From contig CACRSC010000062.1 in NCBI GenBank assembly GCA_902651635.1, positions 164,566 to 222,519 of the forward strand: 57,954 nt of DNA. Direction: 5' to 3'. Of the stretch, positions 8,138-19,406 are shown in pieces. The stretch comes from Mastigamoeba balamuthi (Eukaryota; Evosea; Mastigamoebida; Mastigamoebidae). Every line of letters starts with the position of its first letter. Within the stretch, counting starts at the first letter, position 1. A program made the translations under genes and the position numbers. The notes under the pieces are model-generated. The model was not told the DNA's origin, made no database searches, and saw only the letters and a program-made list of their open reading frames with translations.

Positions 8138-10708
8138 TCAGCTCTTGGGAAGGGAGTCGAGGGCAAGGCAAGCACGCCGGACAACACGCCGCAGCTCGTC
8201 AAGGGTCTTGCAGTTCTGGAGAATGAACGTCGACTCCTCGAGGTGCTCTGCAGTCATCCTCTGACGGTGCTTATCAAATAGGAACCCTGCAGAGGAGAAC
8301 ACACGCTCACACGCCGTTGAAGCTGCTGGAACACAGAGCAACGAGAGCGCAGCACCTCGTAGTGCCCGGAACTTGGTCTGGCCTTTGTCACGCCACCAAT
8401 TGAGAACATTGAAGTCTGGCATATTGTCAAGGGCAGCGAAGTTGGTGATACAGAACTTGCAATACCTTTTGAGACCCTCCTCCACTGTCGTTGGAGCTGC
8501 ATCAGACGAGTCGTACTCCAGGCCTCCCTGCTTCTGAGAGATCGCATTCTCGAATTCTTCGAGGTCTTCTGCCCGAGTGACAGCCTCCACTGCAACGTCC
8601 TTCCACACTTGCTCCTCGACCTCTGCGGTAACTCCATACTTGCTATAGAGAGCCACCAGGCATGCCGTCTTTGGGTTCATCACAGCGGCCTTGAGCATAG
8701 CATTTGAGGACGTGAACAGAGAAGCGAAACGGTGCTGGAGCCGCTCTTTGAGTCTCTGCTTCAGGTCACAAACAACCGCTGAGTCTTTGATGTGAGGGTC
8801 CAAGCTGTCATAGAGACTGGCTATCCACCCAGGCACATTGCACAAGGTTGGCTCGCCTTCCACCCCACACCTCTCAGTCAGAGAGGCGAAGTTCTTGAGC
8901 ACCACACAGAGCTGCTCGATGCCATCAATGCTCTCCTGGCTGAGTGCATCACTTGGCTCGAGATAGGGATCAAGTAAGCCGGCCTTTCCGATTGCCTGAA
9001 CAGAGGGCCACAACTGAACAAAGCGAGACAGCATATAGTAGGTCGAGTCCCAGCGAGTTGGCACGTCCTGTACGAGCTCCAGTGGACGTGGGATTCCTTG
9101 TGCCTGAGTGAGTTCTTCGCAGAGAGCACTGTGGGCACGAATAGTTGTCACCCACTGCTGGATCTTGGCGATGTCATCAGCAAAGGACAGCTCGCCACCC
9201 TTGTTCTTCTCCAGGACGTCTTTCACAACCAGCTGGATCTTGTGTGCGAGACAGTGGATAGCATCATCCTCAGCAATGTCTTGCGCCGACCCAAACATGT
9301 TCGCACCACCGTCGGTCGCCATACCAACAACAGTGTGGCGGTCGTCAAACCACGCCCCAGATTTCATCATAATGGCCTTCTTGAGAGCCTCCTTGGTCTG
9401 TGGGCCAGAGAACCGGAAGGTATCTAGAGCATGACTGTGCAGCACCCACGTCTCTGGATCGATGAAGTGGTACACACACCCAACGAAGTGGCGCTTGCGC
9501 CCATCAGTCCAACCATCAGCACTGATGCTGAAGAACGGGCTCCGCACGATAAACACCCTGATCTCTTCAGCAACGGCATCACGAAGTGCAGGGAGTTGTC
9601 GGGTGAGCTCGCGCGCCGAAGGCAGCACGATGCCGAGCTCGTCGAAGATGACGTGCAGGATCTCGTCCTCGATGAGCGAGAAGGGCAGCCCGTTCTTGAC
9701 GACGAACAGGAGGAACATGAGAGCACGTGAAAGCTTCTCGTTCACCTCGAAGCTATCTGTGATCTTGGCCTGCCTTGGGTCGTTCTGGAACTTGGCAGCG
9801 AGCTCGTCGATGAAGTGGTGTGTCTCCAGGCCCGCCTTGATCCTCTTCTCGATCTCCATGAAGACAGACTTGTGCCACGACTCGACGTGGCGGGTGACGT
9901 TGCCCACCTGCTTCGTGTTGATGATGTGCGGGTGTGGCATGCCATGATGAGGTGGAGGACACCCGAGGCGGCAATAGTACACGTGCGGCTCGGGCGTGGT
10001 TGACACACACGACCACCACGGTGATGTCGCCTCACGTGCTGCTGGTCTCCTCTTTGTCGACGGCTCGTCCAGCTTCCTTGACAGTACACTTGACGGGCTT
10101 GCTGCTGCAGGTACAGCTCCTTGAGGCACAGCGGCAGGAGCAGCTCCAACGGCGTGCGCAGGAGGAACAGCTCCGAGAACATGCGCGAAGGCAGCTTGAA
10201 CGGCGTGAAGAGCTCCTTCGGCATGCGCTGGCTGGGCGACGAGAGCTCCTTCAGCATGAGCAGGTGGGGCGGCGGGAGCAGCTCCTTCGGCGCGTGCAGG
10301 TGGTGCGGCGAGAGCTCCTTCGGCGCGTGCTGGCTGGGCGACAAAAGCTCCTTCAGCGTGAGCAGGCGGGGCGGCAGGAGCAGCTCCTTCGGCGCGTGCA
10401 GCACGTGGTGCAGCAGGGGCTCCAGCGTGTGCAGGAGCCCTGGCAGCCTTCTTGGCGACGTGCTTCCCCTTCTTCTTCGGCGGGCTTTGGACCGTGATTT
10501 CGACGGCGGGTGTAGCACAGGGTTCCTTGGCGGGCGCGGCCATCGCCGCGGACAACGAGGGGCTCTCGGTGTCCGAGTCCGAGTCCGAGACGACGAGGAT
10601 CTGGGTGCGGTGGCGGGGGCCCAGCAGCACCTCTCCGCGCTCGATTTTGTCGATCTGAGAGGAGAGGGAGCCGCTCAACCTAAAAAACGGCGGTGTTAAA
10701 CGTGACAA
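8138..10708 (-). CDS. hAT-family transposase
   Basis: An uninterrupted 856-codon frame that catalyses cut-and-paste transposition of its element. Residues about 85-215 are a low-complexity Ala/Glu/Gly/Pro stretch built on PAHAEGA repeats. A BED-like zinc-binding region with Cys and His residues follows (YYCRLGC, then NVTRHVESWH). The RNase H-like core shows SISADGWTDG and ATDGGANMFG with likely catalytic aspartates, CLAHKIQLVV, and VPTRWDSTYYMLSR. The C-terminus has the hAT dimerisation block: NWWRDKG, then LLCVPAASTACERVFSSAG, then KHRQRM. No frameshift is present, so the copy may be active. The N-terminal 60 or so residues are not family-conserved, and a later ATG is possible. Confidence 0.92.
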   Translation of the reverse strand: MSRLTPPFFRLSGSLSSQIDKIERGEVLLGPRHRTQILVVSDSDSDTESPSLSAAMAAPAKEPCATPAVEITVQSPPKKKGKHVAKKAARAPAHAGAPAAPRAARAEGAAPAAPPAHAEGAFVAQPARAEGALAAPPARAEGAAPAAPPAHAEGALVAQPAHAEGALHAVQAAFAHVLGAVPPAHAVGAAPAAVPQGAVPAAASPSSVLSRKLDEPSTKRRPAAREATSPWWSCVSTTPEPHVYYCRLGCPPPHHGMPHPHIINTKQVGNVTRHVESWHKSVFMEIEKRIKAGLETHHFIDELAAKFQNDPRQAKITDSFEVNEKLSRALMFLLFVVKNGLPFSLIEDEILHVIFDELGIVLPSARELTRQLPALRDAVAEEIRVFIVRSPFFSISADGWTDGRKRHFVGCVYHFIDPETWVLHSHALDTFRFSGPQTKEALKKAIMMKSGAWFDDRHTVVGMATDGGANMFGSAQDIAEDDAIHCLAHKIQLVVKDVLEKNKGGELSFADDIAKIQQWVTTIRAHSALCEELTQAQGIPRPLELVQDVPTRWDSTYYMLSRFVQLWPSVQAIGKAGLLDPYLEPSDALSQESIDGIEQLCVVLKNFASLTERCGVEGEPTLCNVPGWIASLYDSLDPHIKDSAVVCDLKQRLKERLQHRFASLFTSSNAMLKAAVMNPKTACLVALYSKYGVTAEVEEQVWKDVAVEAVTRAEDLEEFENAISQKQGGLEYDSSDAAPTTVEEGLKRYCKFCITNFAALDNMPDFNVLNWWRDKGQTKFRALRGAALSLLCVPAASTACERVFSSAGFLFDKHRQRMTAEHLEESTFILQNCKTLDELRRVVRRACLALDSLPKS

Positions 10709-10857
10709 AAGCAGTACAGGGAGGGGGGGGGTGCGGGAGCAGGTGTGTGAGGTCGCACGTCTGTTTTGCAGCCATAGTAGGGTCGAGGTGCGGCGGTGGG
10801 TGTTGGCGTCGGCTGGAAAAAAGAGACTGGCGTGAAAAGACCCCCAAATCTTCTCAT

Positions 10858-10943
10858 ATCTTCTCGTGCATCACTCACCATTCACCTTTGGGTGAGTGAT
10901 CACTCACCCACCTTTCCAAGGGTGAGTGTTTTGCCGACCCCTA
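10858..10943. repeat. hAT right end: terminal and subterminal repeats
   Basis: CATCACTCACC, GGGTGAGTGATCACTCACCC (a palindrome) and GGTGAGTG precede the inverted terminal sequence TTTTGCCGACCCCTA. Confidence 0.8.
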
Positions 10944-10965
10944 CAGTATCCTTAGCTATCACGCG

Positions 10966-12360
10966 ATGAGTGACAACAACAGCATGAGCGCACCTCGGGA
11001 GGAGGAGCTGCATGTGGTGTGGCTGCTGCGTACACTGGTGGTGCCCCACGTGTCGCGCGACGAGGACCTGGGGCCCCTGGCGCTGTCGATGCCCGCTGCC
11101 CTGGCCGCTGCCTGTCTCGGTTCCTCCAAGGCCTCGTCGCCCTCCCTCGTGCGCCTCTTCCTGTCGTCGTGCTCGCCCCAGTGCCCGTGCCCCATCACGT
11201 GCGTTGCTGTGGCCCGCTGGGGGCCTATGCGCAGGGCCGCTGCTCGCGAGTTGGCCCGGCACTGCGCTGCTCCTCGCTGTCTGCGCTGCGCTCTCTCGCT
11301 GCCCCAGCATAGTGACTTCCGCAGTTGCCGTTGTCTCTGAGTACACAGGTGAGGTGTGCGGCAAAGCCTATGAGCATTCTGATGTTGTGTTGCTCAGGGC
11401 TATCGAGTGGGAAAATCATGTGCAGACCCGAGTTGTCCTCAATGCTGGAAGCACTGAAGTCGGGAAGCCCCGCGCTGATGGTCGAGGTCATGGAGCACTT
11501 CGCCCATCGGAGTGGCACGTTCTCGATAGCAACGCCCAGCACATTCTGACTCCTGTCCTGCAGACATCTGCGCCTGTCTGCTCAAGGGAGCCTGCGATGC
11601 GGGCTCTGCTGACGCCCTGGGTGTGCTGTACAATGATCCTTTCGCGCCAGTGACTCCAGATGCAGTCAGCAGCTCTGCTGAGCTGGTGGCTGCCAGCAAT
11701 TCTGGCAGCGCCAGTGCTGTCTCTCAGCTCGGTGCTGACACAGTGCAATGTGCCTTCCTGCATGCGTGTGAGAAGAATTGTGCAAGAGTCATCAATGCAC
11801 TTGCAGACCCGCCATACAACATCGCGGCCAACAACACTGCTCTGTTCAAGGGACTCCGTGTGGCGTGCGAGCGCAGGTGTCCTGAGGTTTTTGTGGCCCT
11901 CAGGAAGTATGGCGATCGTTTTCCAAAGGACTATCTCTGTTGTTGCCTGTACTTGGCGTGCAGATCTGGGAGCGCTGGTGTTGTGCGCCTGTTGGGGCAG
12001 CCGCCCTTCAGCCTGTGTCACGCGGACATCAGCATCCCGACATGCCTCAATTACTTTACTGCGGCTTGCATCAGTGGCAACTCCGAGGTTGTCAGGGTGC
12101 TGGCCAGCCCACCCTATAGTGTCACCAAGTATGATCTGGGCGGTGCCTGTGGTGAAGCTTTGAAGACTGCTGCTAAGAAGGGCAATGTTGAGATGCTGCA
12201 CACGTTTGCAGAGAAGCCTCTGTGTTTTGGAAAGGGGCAGGTAGAGTCTGCCATAAGCAGGGGGCTCAGAAAGGTTTCCTCAGAGGAAGTTGTACAGGTT
12301 CTCCGTGGACTGCCATACTGCATGGGTGACAAAATCTTCCTGTCAACGAAGAAGAAGTGA
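10966..12360 (+). pseudogene. Ankyrin-like repeat protein D, frameshifted in exon 1
   Basis: Exons by homology: 10966-11348, 11398-11511 (114 nt), 11564-12360. Introns are 49 and 52 nt. Exon 1 starts MSDNNSMSAPREEEL and keeps VVWLLRTLVVPHVSRDEDLG. Around 11250-11262 the frame is lost: compared with B, two bases are missing just before CACTGCGCTGCTC. The original frame runs to a stop at 11340, while the family sequence AVCAALSRCPS continues in another frame. Exons 2 and 3 are otherwise intact and end GLPYCMGDKIFLSTKKK. Either a recent inactivating deletion or a base-calling error. Loss of the promoter to the hAT insertion fits decay. Confidence 0.75.
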
Positions 12361-13000
12361 AGAGTCGATCTGTGCTTTGAGATCAGAAGAAAGAGAATCA
12401 AAGTTCGTTTGGGCAGTCCCGCAGCCTCGAAGGAAACAAAACAAGTAGCTCAACAAAGCTGCAGATGTTGGAACCATATAGACATAGACAGCAATTCTGT
12501 GTTTTGGAACCGAACATTGAATTTAGAATTCCAATTCAGACCTGATCCACGATGTCTGCACTGATTCTCATTCATCCTGTTCCAGGCTCAGTCATCATCA
12601 TGGACCCTGATGACTGTTAATATGTCTTTGCAGCTAAACAAATCAGTTTACCAGTTTCAATGAAATACTAAATATAAAATGTCGTTTTAAAAACATTTTG
12701 AAATTGGAAAAACAGAGAAAGACGTTTAAACCGACATTTAATTTAACCAAAATGATCAGCTGGAAAATCATTGATTTGTTCTTGTAAGAAAAACGGAGTT
12801 GTAAGCCCCTAAGAAACAAATTCTTCCCTATGACTGGAGATTCACACCTCCCACGTCAGGATCTCAAGGGGCTTTTGGGCCATAAGAAAAAAAAACTTCT
12901 TCATATTTTCGGTTTGAAGGAATAATATCCTTCCCAGTATTCTGTAAATAATTCGTACCCTCCCTTGATCCCTCATGGTGACTTCAGGACGTCGGCAGGG
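12361..13000. other. Spacer, no feature seen
   Basis: AT-rich intergenic sequence with no supported gene or repeat. Confidence 0.4.
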
Positions 13001-16000
13001 CCTAAAAGCAGGCTGAGATGACAGGAGGGGTTGGTGGGGCATATCACTAGGGATGAGCAGACGTCATAACTGATCGGGATATGGAGAGAATATCTGTGAG
13101 ATTGCACAAACACCCATCAAACGCAATGAGGGCAAGATGGACACAGAAAACCATCACTTCTGGCAGTGGCTGGAAGAGCAGGTGAATGACAGGAAGCCAC
13201 TGATATACTGGGCTCGACAGCATGTTAGCAAACGTGGGTCGCATCATCTAACAGGTGTGGCAGGTCTTCCACGTACTTACATTGTGGCATATATCGCAGT
13301 TCAACAATGGGTTTATCCACGGACGTGTTCAGTGAGCACTCAACAACTGTGAGTGAATTGGGCGAGTTCTCCAGCACCATCTGTGGGCACAATGTCAACA
13401 CTGCTGACTACATGTACTTCTTCATATTTCACTTACCTGACATCCTTCACGTGCAGCTGTCTGGCCCTCACACAGCCTCGTCATGTTCAGCTCAGCCAAC
13501 CTCGAAACTGACAACTGTCTGTTTAAGAAGTTGTGCAACAACACTCTCATTCCCATCCCCTTGGCACCCACACCAGTCCAGCTGGGCCACAGGCACTACT
13601 CGCAATAGTGCATACTCTGCATGTGACTGCAGTACCAACTTCTGCCTCATTCAGTTCCTCGTTCAGTATATTGACTTTGCATCATCTGATCCCCTCTGGC
13701 CTATGGTGCAGCTCCAGTACGGTGCAAGCTGTGCTCAGCACTTCATCGACCTGATCATCAATGGCTCACAAGCCCCTGCTCCTGTTGGCCTCCACCTTGC
13801 TTGCTTCATTGGTATGCTCGATCCCAACAACAACACAGATGTCCTCACAGAAACTGATCACTAGCCCTGGTGCCTGCTGCCCCATCCCAAACATGCCACT
13901 CTGTACCACACACTCATTCTTCTTCTTCGCACCCCTCCTTCTGCTGTTCACCTCAGTCCACATCCTGTTTTCCCTGCATTTCTCTTACAATCAATTTTTG
14001 GAGCACAAAGGCCCCAGCTTGTTCGTGGTTATTGCAACCATGCCTGCGACCCTTGGCACACTTCCATTCGGCCCCTTTACTGGTGGTATGTATAAAACTG
14101 AATTTTCATGAAGTGTATTACCTGAAGAATGATGACTTGCAATAATAGTGTGTATGCTGAATCACTTGGAACAGAACATCATGTACAAAAGCATCATTGA
14201 AGGCATTCATTGATTCTCACTTCTGGTTTTCATGCAATAGAAAGAGGAGAAGGAGCACAGAAACAGGACAAGGGCAAGGGGAAGAAGATGTGAGAGACAG
14301 ATGTGAGTTGTGCAATGTGTGGTGAGTGTGAGAAGAGTTAAGATATGATGATATCACAGTGAAGATATCTTGAAATCCAGGATATCTTCATCGGTAATTT
14401 AGCATTACAATTACTACTAACCTACATATTTGCACTAGTAGTGCTACAAGTGATGCATAGCACAAGGTAAAATATCTATAACACTGAATTGGTTCATTTT
14501 TGGTCATATACAGCACTAAAATATGAATTGTCTTGTGATAAACTGTGCCCCCTGAGTGGTAAGTGGGGCCTCGTTGGGCCCCTTGGGGTGTGTTCTGTAT
14601 GTATTTCCCAAGAAGAGCAGGGTTTGATGTGTGGTTTACATGGAAGGGTTGGGGAAACCCATCACAGTAGACTGTTGTGGTCAAAGGCAAACCACACAAG
14701 CACATCCTGCTGGTCTGCTTCATCAGCAATGATTACTAGTAGCACATCACAGCCCAGTTCATGCAGCTGAACAAGAGCCATCCTGCTGAACTCTTCTTAT
14801 ACTTATTCTTCTGGTTCTGAAACGTCTCTGGCCTTCTGTGACTGATGCTTAATGAGAGCATGATCAGCTTTGATCTACCCTTCCATGGAAGCCAACTTCA
14901 CAGGGGGCTCTGGTCTACATGGTCTGTACCATTTTCACTCTTGTTGGACTTCCCATCTATCTGACTCTTCCTCAATCCAAACATCATGAAGAATGGGCTG
15001 AACAAGATGCCCCTTGACATCCTTAAGCTTATCTGCAACTGGATCCAGCAGGTGCAAAGAGACAGATGCCTTCTAACCCCTGTCTGCCTTACAATTGATG
15101 CAGCCTTTGGGAGCCTCAAGACTCAATAGCACCTCAGTCCAACCATTCTGTTTATCACATTGTCAAAAGTCACACACTGACCAAGAATGTGTTGGTTGCA
15201 GACTTGGTCATCTTAAGAGCTCTGTGCTGTTGTTCCTCGGTCTGTAATCTAGGATGTGTTCTCTTACATGACACCTGTGTTCAACATAATAATGTTCTTT
15301 CATGCTATTGACATGCTCCCCCTGTCTGAACATTCATCATTGCTCTCTGCTGAGAGAGCACAGGAACTCTGTGCTATGCTTCGTTCAGACCTTCAGGCTT
15401 TGGCAAGGATGGCTGTTATCATTGGATATAAACAAGATCATCATCAGACACAGTAATAGAGAAGACTACTTTAAGAAAGATCATTTAAGAAAGAGAGTAC
15501 AATAGACAGCTGCAGTGGAAGATGATGTACCCTCAGAGAATGAGTTCGAGTCTGATGTCCCTGCTCAGTCTAACTCAGAGTTCACTCCTTCTCAGTAAGA
15601 CATGAAGTCCTTAGAGAAAGACAGCTCAGAGTCAGATGACTCTGACTCAGTTGCTCATGGAGTTTCTGACTGAAAGATAGAAGGTTCTGCTTACCATCTT
15701 TCCAGCATCTGAACACATTTCCCTCTTCCCCCCAACAGCACAGAGGCAGAAGGAAACTCGGTGAGCTGCAAAGCTCCAGGGCTGGACCATCAAGGAGCTC
15801 TTAAAGTACCTCAAGGAGATCCTTGGGGCATCTGCAAGTAGCAACAAGACTGATCTCATCTGCTGCATCTTGTCACATAAGGGTATGAGGATCCTGAGGC
15901 CAAGACTACTTCTGGTCATCTGCAGGCATTCCTGCTCAACAAGGTCAGAGAACACCTGTTCCAGGTCTATCTGTATAAGCTGCTCTTCACATTCGTGGAC

Positions 16001-16200
16001 AGGCTCAATGTCCTTCTCAGCTATCCCATTCCTGTGGGTCCTGATGAGCTTGCTGTGATCTTTATGATATGGCTCATCTGGGTCACAATCATGGGGATCT
16101 ACACTGCTGTGCAATGACCAGAAATGTACAACACATCAGACAACAAGAAGATGAGGCAGTCCATCACTCAATTTGCAGCCAAATTGGCTGATGAACATAC
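13001..16200 (+). other. Decayed region with broken ORF pieces
   Basis: Composition changes to AT-richer, simple vocabulary and no ORF has clear family identity. The longest (13307-13864, 185 codons) has low-complexity composition and no motif I recognise. From about 15090 a plus-strand trace (ending LTIDAAFGSLKTQ) is broken by several stops; it continues in pieces to an acidic Ser/Asp/Glu tract near 15530-15660 and a SAP-like segment at 15774. This looks like one or more decayed genes or mobile elements. Confidence 0.4.
15774..15881 (+). pseudogene. SAP-like motif fragment
   Basis: The plus frame reads GWTIKELLKYLKEILGAS, then NKTDLICCILSHK. This has the pattern of the SAP DNA-binding helix-turn-helix (x-T-x-x-E-L-K-x-x-L, then K-x-x-L-I-x-x-I). 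Flanking frames contain stops, so this is a relic. Domain assignment rests on pattern only. Confidence 0.45.
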
Positions 16201-16421
16201 CCAGAACACCCCACAGTAGTCACAAAAATATCCCATTTTTCATCCCGAAAAATAGCCAGTGCTACAACAACTAGTCACACACATGCATGCACAGGAATAG
16301 GTGACTTGCAGGGCGCGTCTCAATACACACACCAGCAAGAAACAGCACTGCAGCAGCAGAGGCTGAGATGACAAGAGCACTGAGGCAGAAGTTCACAGCA
16401 CAAAGCAGCAGCTGAGTGGTC

Positions 16422-17068
16422 TTAGTGGTCACGGCGGTTGATGAGCTCTGCCACAGCAGCCTCAAACTTGTCACACCTGTTGGTGGTCCCCATGATGGGC
16501 ATCTCCAACTGCAGGCCAGTAGAGGAGCGGTCAGCACGGCTGCAGAGCAGGAGGAGGGGCAGCCGTGGCGACCCCCAGCCCAGAGGCCCCGCAGCTGACG
16601 AGGAGGGGAGGGGCAGCCCACAACGCACCTCGTAGAAGGGGTTCTTGAGCACGTAGTCCGTGTACGTCTCGTAGATGTTGTTCAGCACGTCGTCCAGCTG
16701 CGCGTCCGTCGGGTCCGCCGTCACGAAGATCTTCATGCCTGGTAAATCTCGGAATCAGACTCGAATATCGCGGGCGGCAGAATCTCCGGGACGAAGATAT
16801 CCGGGAGATATCCGCGGGGGGCGATATTTGCGGGGGCACCGGTGAGGGTCTGGAGGCACTGCAGGCGGAAGGTGTTGGTCTCGAGGGCCTGGATGCCGGT
16901 GACGTTGGTGCTGGGGCCGAACTGGCTAGCGATGAGGTGGCAGGCGTGGAAGGTGGAGCCCAGCCGCAGGTGGTCGTTGGCGTCCAGCCGCTGCTGCCGC
17001 TGCGCAAAGTCCCGCTGGTAGATCAGCCCCCCGGACTTGTTGATGATGTACACCGACTGGATCGCCAT
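16422..17068 (-). CDS. TRAPPC4: TRAPP complex subunit TRAPPC4 / Trs23
   Basis: A core subunit of the TRAPP vesicle-tethering complex, which activates Rab1/Ypt1 at the ER-Golgi. Exons: 16840-17068, 16629-16738, 16422-16508; 141 residues. Introns are 101 nt (GTGCCC...CCAG) and 120 nt (GTGCGT...TGCAG). Family landmarks: start MAIQSVYIINKSGGLIYQRD, LGSTFHACHLIASQFGP, ALETNTFRLQCLQTLTG joined to MKIFVTADP, IYETYTDYVLKNPFYE joined to LEMPI. The PDZ-like insertion between strands of the longin fold, present in animal TRAPPC4, is absent, as in yeast-type short forms. Divergent from cystinosin 1 with 202 bp between start codons. Confidence 0.92.
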
Positions 17069-17270
17069 CCCTCGCCCAGACGCCAACGCCTCCCCCCCAA
17101 AAAACAACAGAATATCTGAAGATTCTATTGGAATCTGCAGTAGAATCTCCGGATTCGGGGAATCTGAGAGATCTCGCATTCCACACCCAACACCCCTGTA
17201 GTTGAGCCCCCGCACGCACAGCAGCGCTGGTGAGCCCCCCACGCCCACCGCACCGGACAGCGCAGCATCC
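17069..17270. promoter_or_regulatory. Divergent promoter of TRAPPC4 and cystinosin 1
   Basis: 202 bp hold a run of AATATCTGAAGATTC, GGAATCTGCAGTAGAATCTC and GGGGAATCTGAGAGATCTCG, motifs repeated in other divergent promoters and many introns here. Regulatory role is inferred. Confidence 0.5.
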
Positions 17271-18528
17271 ATGGCCCTGCCAGCCCTCGCGAGCCTGCTG
17301 TCGGAGCTGGAGAACGAGACGTCGTGGTCGTCAGACGTCGCATCAGCTGCCGCCACGTCGTCGATGACGTCACTCTCGTCGTCCGGAGGCGAGGAGGGCA
17401 GCGCGGCCCTGCGCACGCTGAGCGCCGTCTGCGGGTGGGCGTACTTTGCGGCGTGGTCGCTGTCGTTCTACCCGCAGGTCGTCGACAACTTCCGCAGGCG
17501 CAGCGTCGTCGGCCTCAGCTTCGACTTCCTCCTCATCAACGTCACGGGCACGATTCGCTCTGACGTGGAGATTTCGAGATTCCCGAATTACTGATTTCCT
17601 GATTCCTCCCCCGGCCCGCTGATGTGGCGTCTCTGCAGGGTACGTCTTCTACTCGCTGTTCAACAGCTGCCTCTACTGGTCGCCCGCGGTCCGGGCAGAG
17701 TACTTTGCGCGGCACCCGACGGCCAAGAGCATCCCCGTCAAGCTCAACGACGTCTTCTTCGCGCTGCACGGCTTCACGCTGACGTCCATCACCATCCTGC
17801 AGTGCTTCTTCTTCGAGGTATCCCCGTATCTTCCCAGGGAAATCAGAAATCACGATTTCCCGTTCCAGATATAATCTCTGCAGAAAAAATCTCACCCTGC
17901 GGTGCGGGAACTCCTGCCTGTGCTGTCGCAGCGAGCGGGGCAGCGGCCCTCGGTGCCCGCGGTGGCTGGGGTGGCGGTGGGGTGGGCCGTGGCAGGCGTG
18001 TTCGCGGTGCTGGGGGCCGCGGGGGCCGTGGGGTGGCTGGACGTGGTCAACGTGCTGAGCTACGAGAAGCTGGCCGTGACGGCGACCAAGTACCTGCCCC
18101 AGGCCTACCTCAACTACCGCCGCAGGTGCACCAAGGGCTGGTCCGTCGGCAACGTCGCCCTCGACATGACCGGCGGCCTCCTCAGCTTCGCCCAGATGCT
18201 CGTCGACGGCATCAACTACGGCAACTGGTCCGCTGCCATCGCCCCGTCCGCCCGTCCTGACCGGCCCTGGCGCCCTCCCCGCGGCAGGATGGACTTCTGG
18301 GGGGACCCGGTCAAGTGGGGGCTGAGCGTGCTGACGCTGGGCTTCGACTCGTTCTTCCTGGTGCAGCACTACTGCCTCTACAGCCACAACAGGGAGCCCG
18401 AGCGCCGCAGGGGCGAGTACAGGCCCCTGCTCGCGGGCGACGTCGAGCAGCAGCAGCAGCAGCAACAGTCGCAGGGCTACGACAGCATGGGCGCGTACCC
18501 CCAGTCGCCCTCGCCCCTCAACGCCTGA
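17271..18528 (+). CDS. CTNS: Cystinosin 1 (lysosomal cystine/H+ symporter)
   Basis: Exports cystine from lysosomes with protons. Exons: 17271-17547, 17639-17817, 17932-18227, 18288-18528; 330 residues. Intron 1 appears to use a GC donor (GCACGA). Introns 2-4 positions and phases equal those of the downstream paralogue. PQ-loop 1 is [20 protein letters not shown] and PQ-loop 2 KYLPQAYLNYRRRCTKGWSV. Conserved acidic sites are NDVFFALH and GNVALDMTGG. The N-terminal luminal part is short (about 45 residues) with one NET glycosylation site. After a poly-Gln run, the tail has GYDSM, which matches the tyrosine-based lysosomal sorting motif seen as GYDQL in animal cystinosin. Confidence 0.93.
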
Positions 18529-19406
18529 GTGGACCCAGCGAGAGACAGCGCCACGCAGTGCAGCGGCAACAGAGGTCCCTGGCAGACCCCTACGGCACCC
18601 CCGCGGGCACAACTACACCAGCGCACACACCGCCAGCACAGAGCAACACAGCCACGCGCACCACAGAGGGAAAGAGGTATCGTCCGTCGTCCGCGTCTTG
18701 CGGTGCTGTGCAGTGAGTGCAGGCAGCCTTGAGCTGCAAGGCAATCAAGACAGTGTGTGTGTGTGTGTGCTCCTAAGCTACAGGCACACCGCATCACGCG
18801 TGCTCGCTCGCGTCGCCCGGAGTTGAGGGGGAGATACCCCGTCGGTGCACGTGGGGGAGCAGAGCGGGGACCGCAGCGGCGCAGCAGCCAGTTACTGACT
18901 ACTCTCAGTCGGTTGGGCCCACCCCACGAAAGCGAGTTCGGGGCTCTCAACTGGGGCATCCGCTTTGCTCTTGTTCTCTGCGCCCTGCCGCGGTCGCACG
19001 GACCGGCAGAATGCTGCAGGGCGTCACCGATGGTTTTTTTTGTGCAACAGAGCGAATTCGGGAGGCATCACCCGCCCAAAACGGGCAGAGGGGCGATATT
19101 TGGTGCGTACGTGGCGTGTGACCCCGAGCAGATACGCGCAATCCATATGGCCGTTGCGGGCGGCTTTTCTTCCGTGCAAGCGTTTGTCTCCAGCTCCCGG
19201 CATGCACCTTTTAATGACGGGCTCAGAGGTGCACTCCGCTGTTTAACTAACTGAACCTCGTCGCACCCAGCATCGCACAGCACCTTTCCCCAGGGACCCC
19301 ACACCCTCCATCACTCCCTGCCAGTATTCATAACATCTATCCACGCACAAGCACCCTCCCGTCCCGCTGCATTACTCGCCCACACACTGCACTGGAAAAC
19401 TAAGCG
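18529..19406. other. Spacer between cystinosin genes; promoter of the second
   Basis: No supported ORF. A (GT)n run lies near 18752. A stretch at 18826-18880 (GGGGAGATACCCCGTCGGTG) resembles the inverse of 46330-46380, so a short dispersed intergenic motif is possible. Confidence 0.4.

Larger units (their letters stand above)
8021..10945 (-). mobile_element. hAT DNA transposon, full length
   Basis: The left end begins TAGGGGTCGGCAAAAAACTC (8021) and the right end is its inverted counterpart, finishing TTTTGCCGACCCCTA near 10943. Flanks CTATCCTT (8013-8020) and GTATCCTT (10946-10953) match at 7 of 8 bases, fitting the 8-bp target duplication of hAT elements. Both subterminal regions are rich in CACTCACC / GGTGAGTG repeats, probable transposase-binding sites. 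One intact transposase fills the interior. The element inserted 13 bp upstream of the gene D ATG. Confidence 0.9.

Noticed and set aside
13307-13864. 185-codon ORF as a gene
   Set aside because: Low-complexity, no domain, no splice-supported extension; kept only as part of the decayed region.
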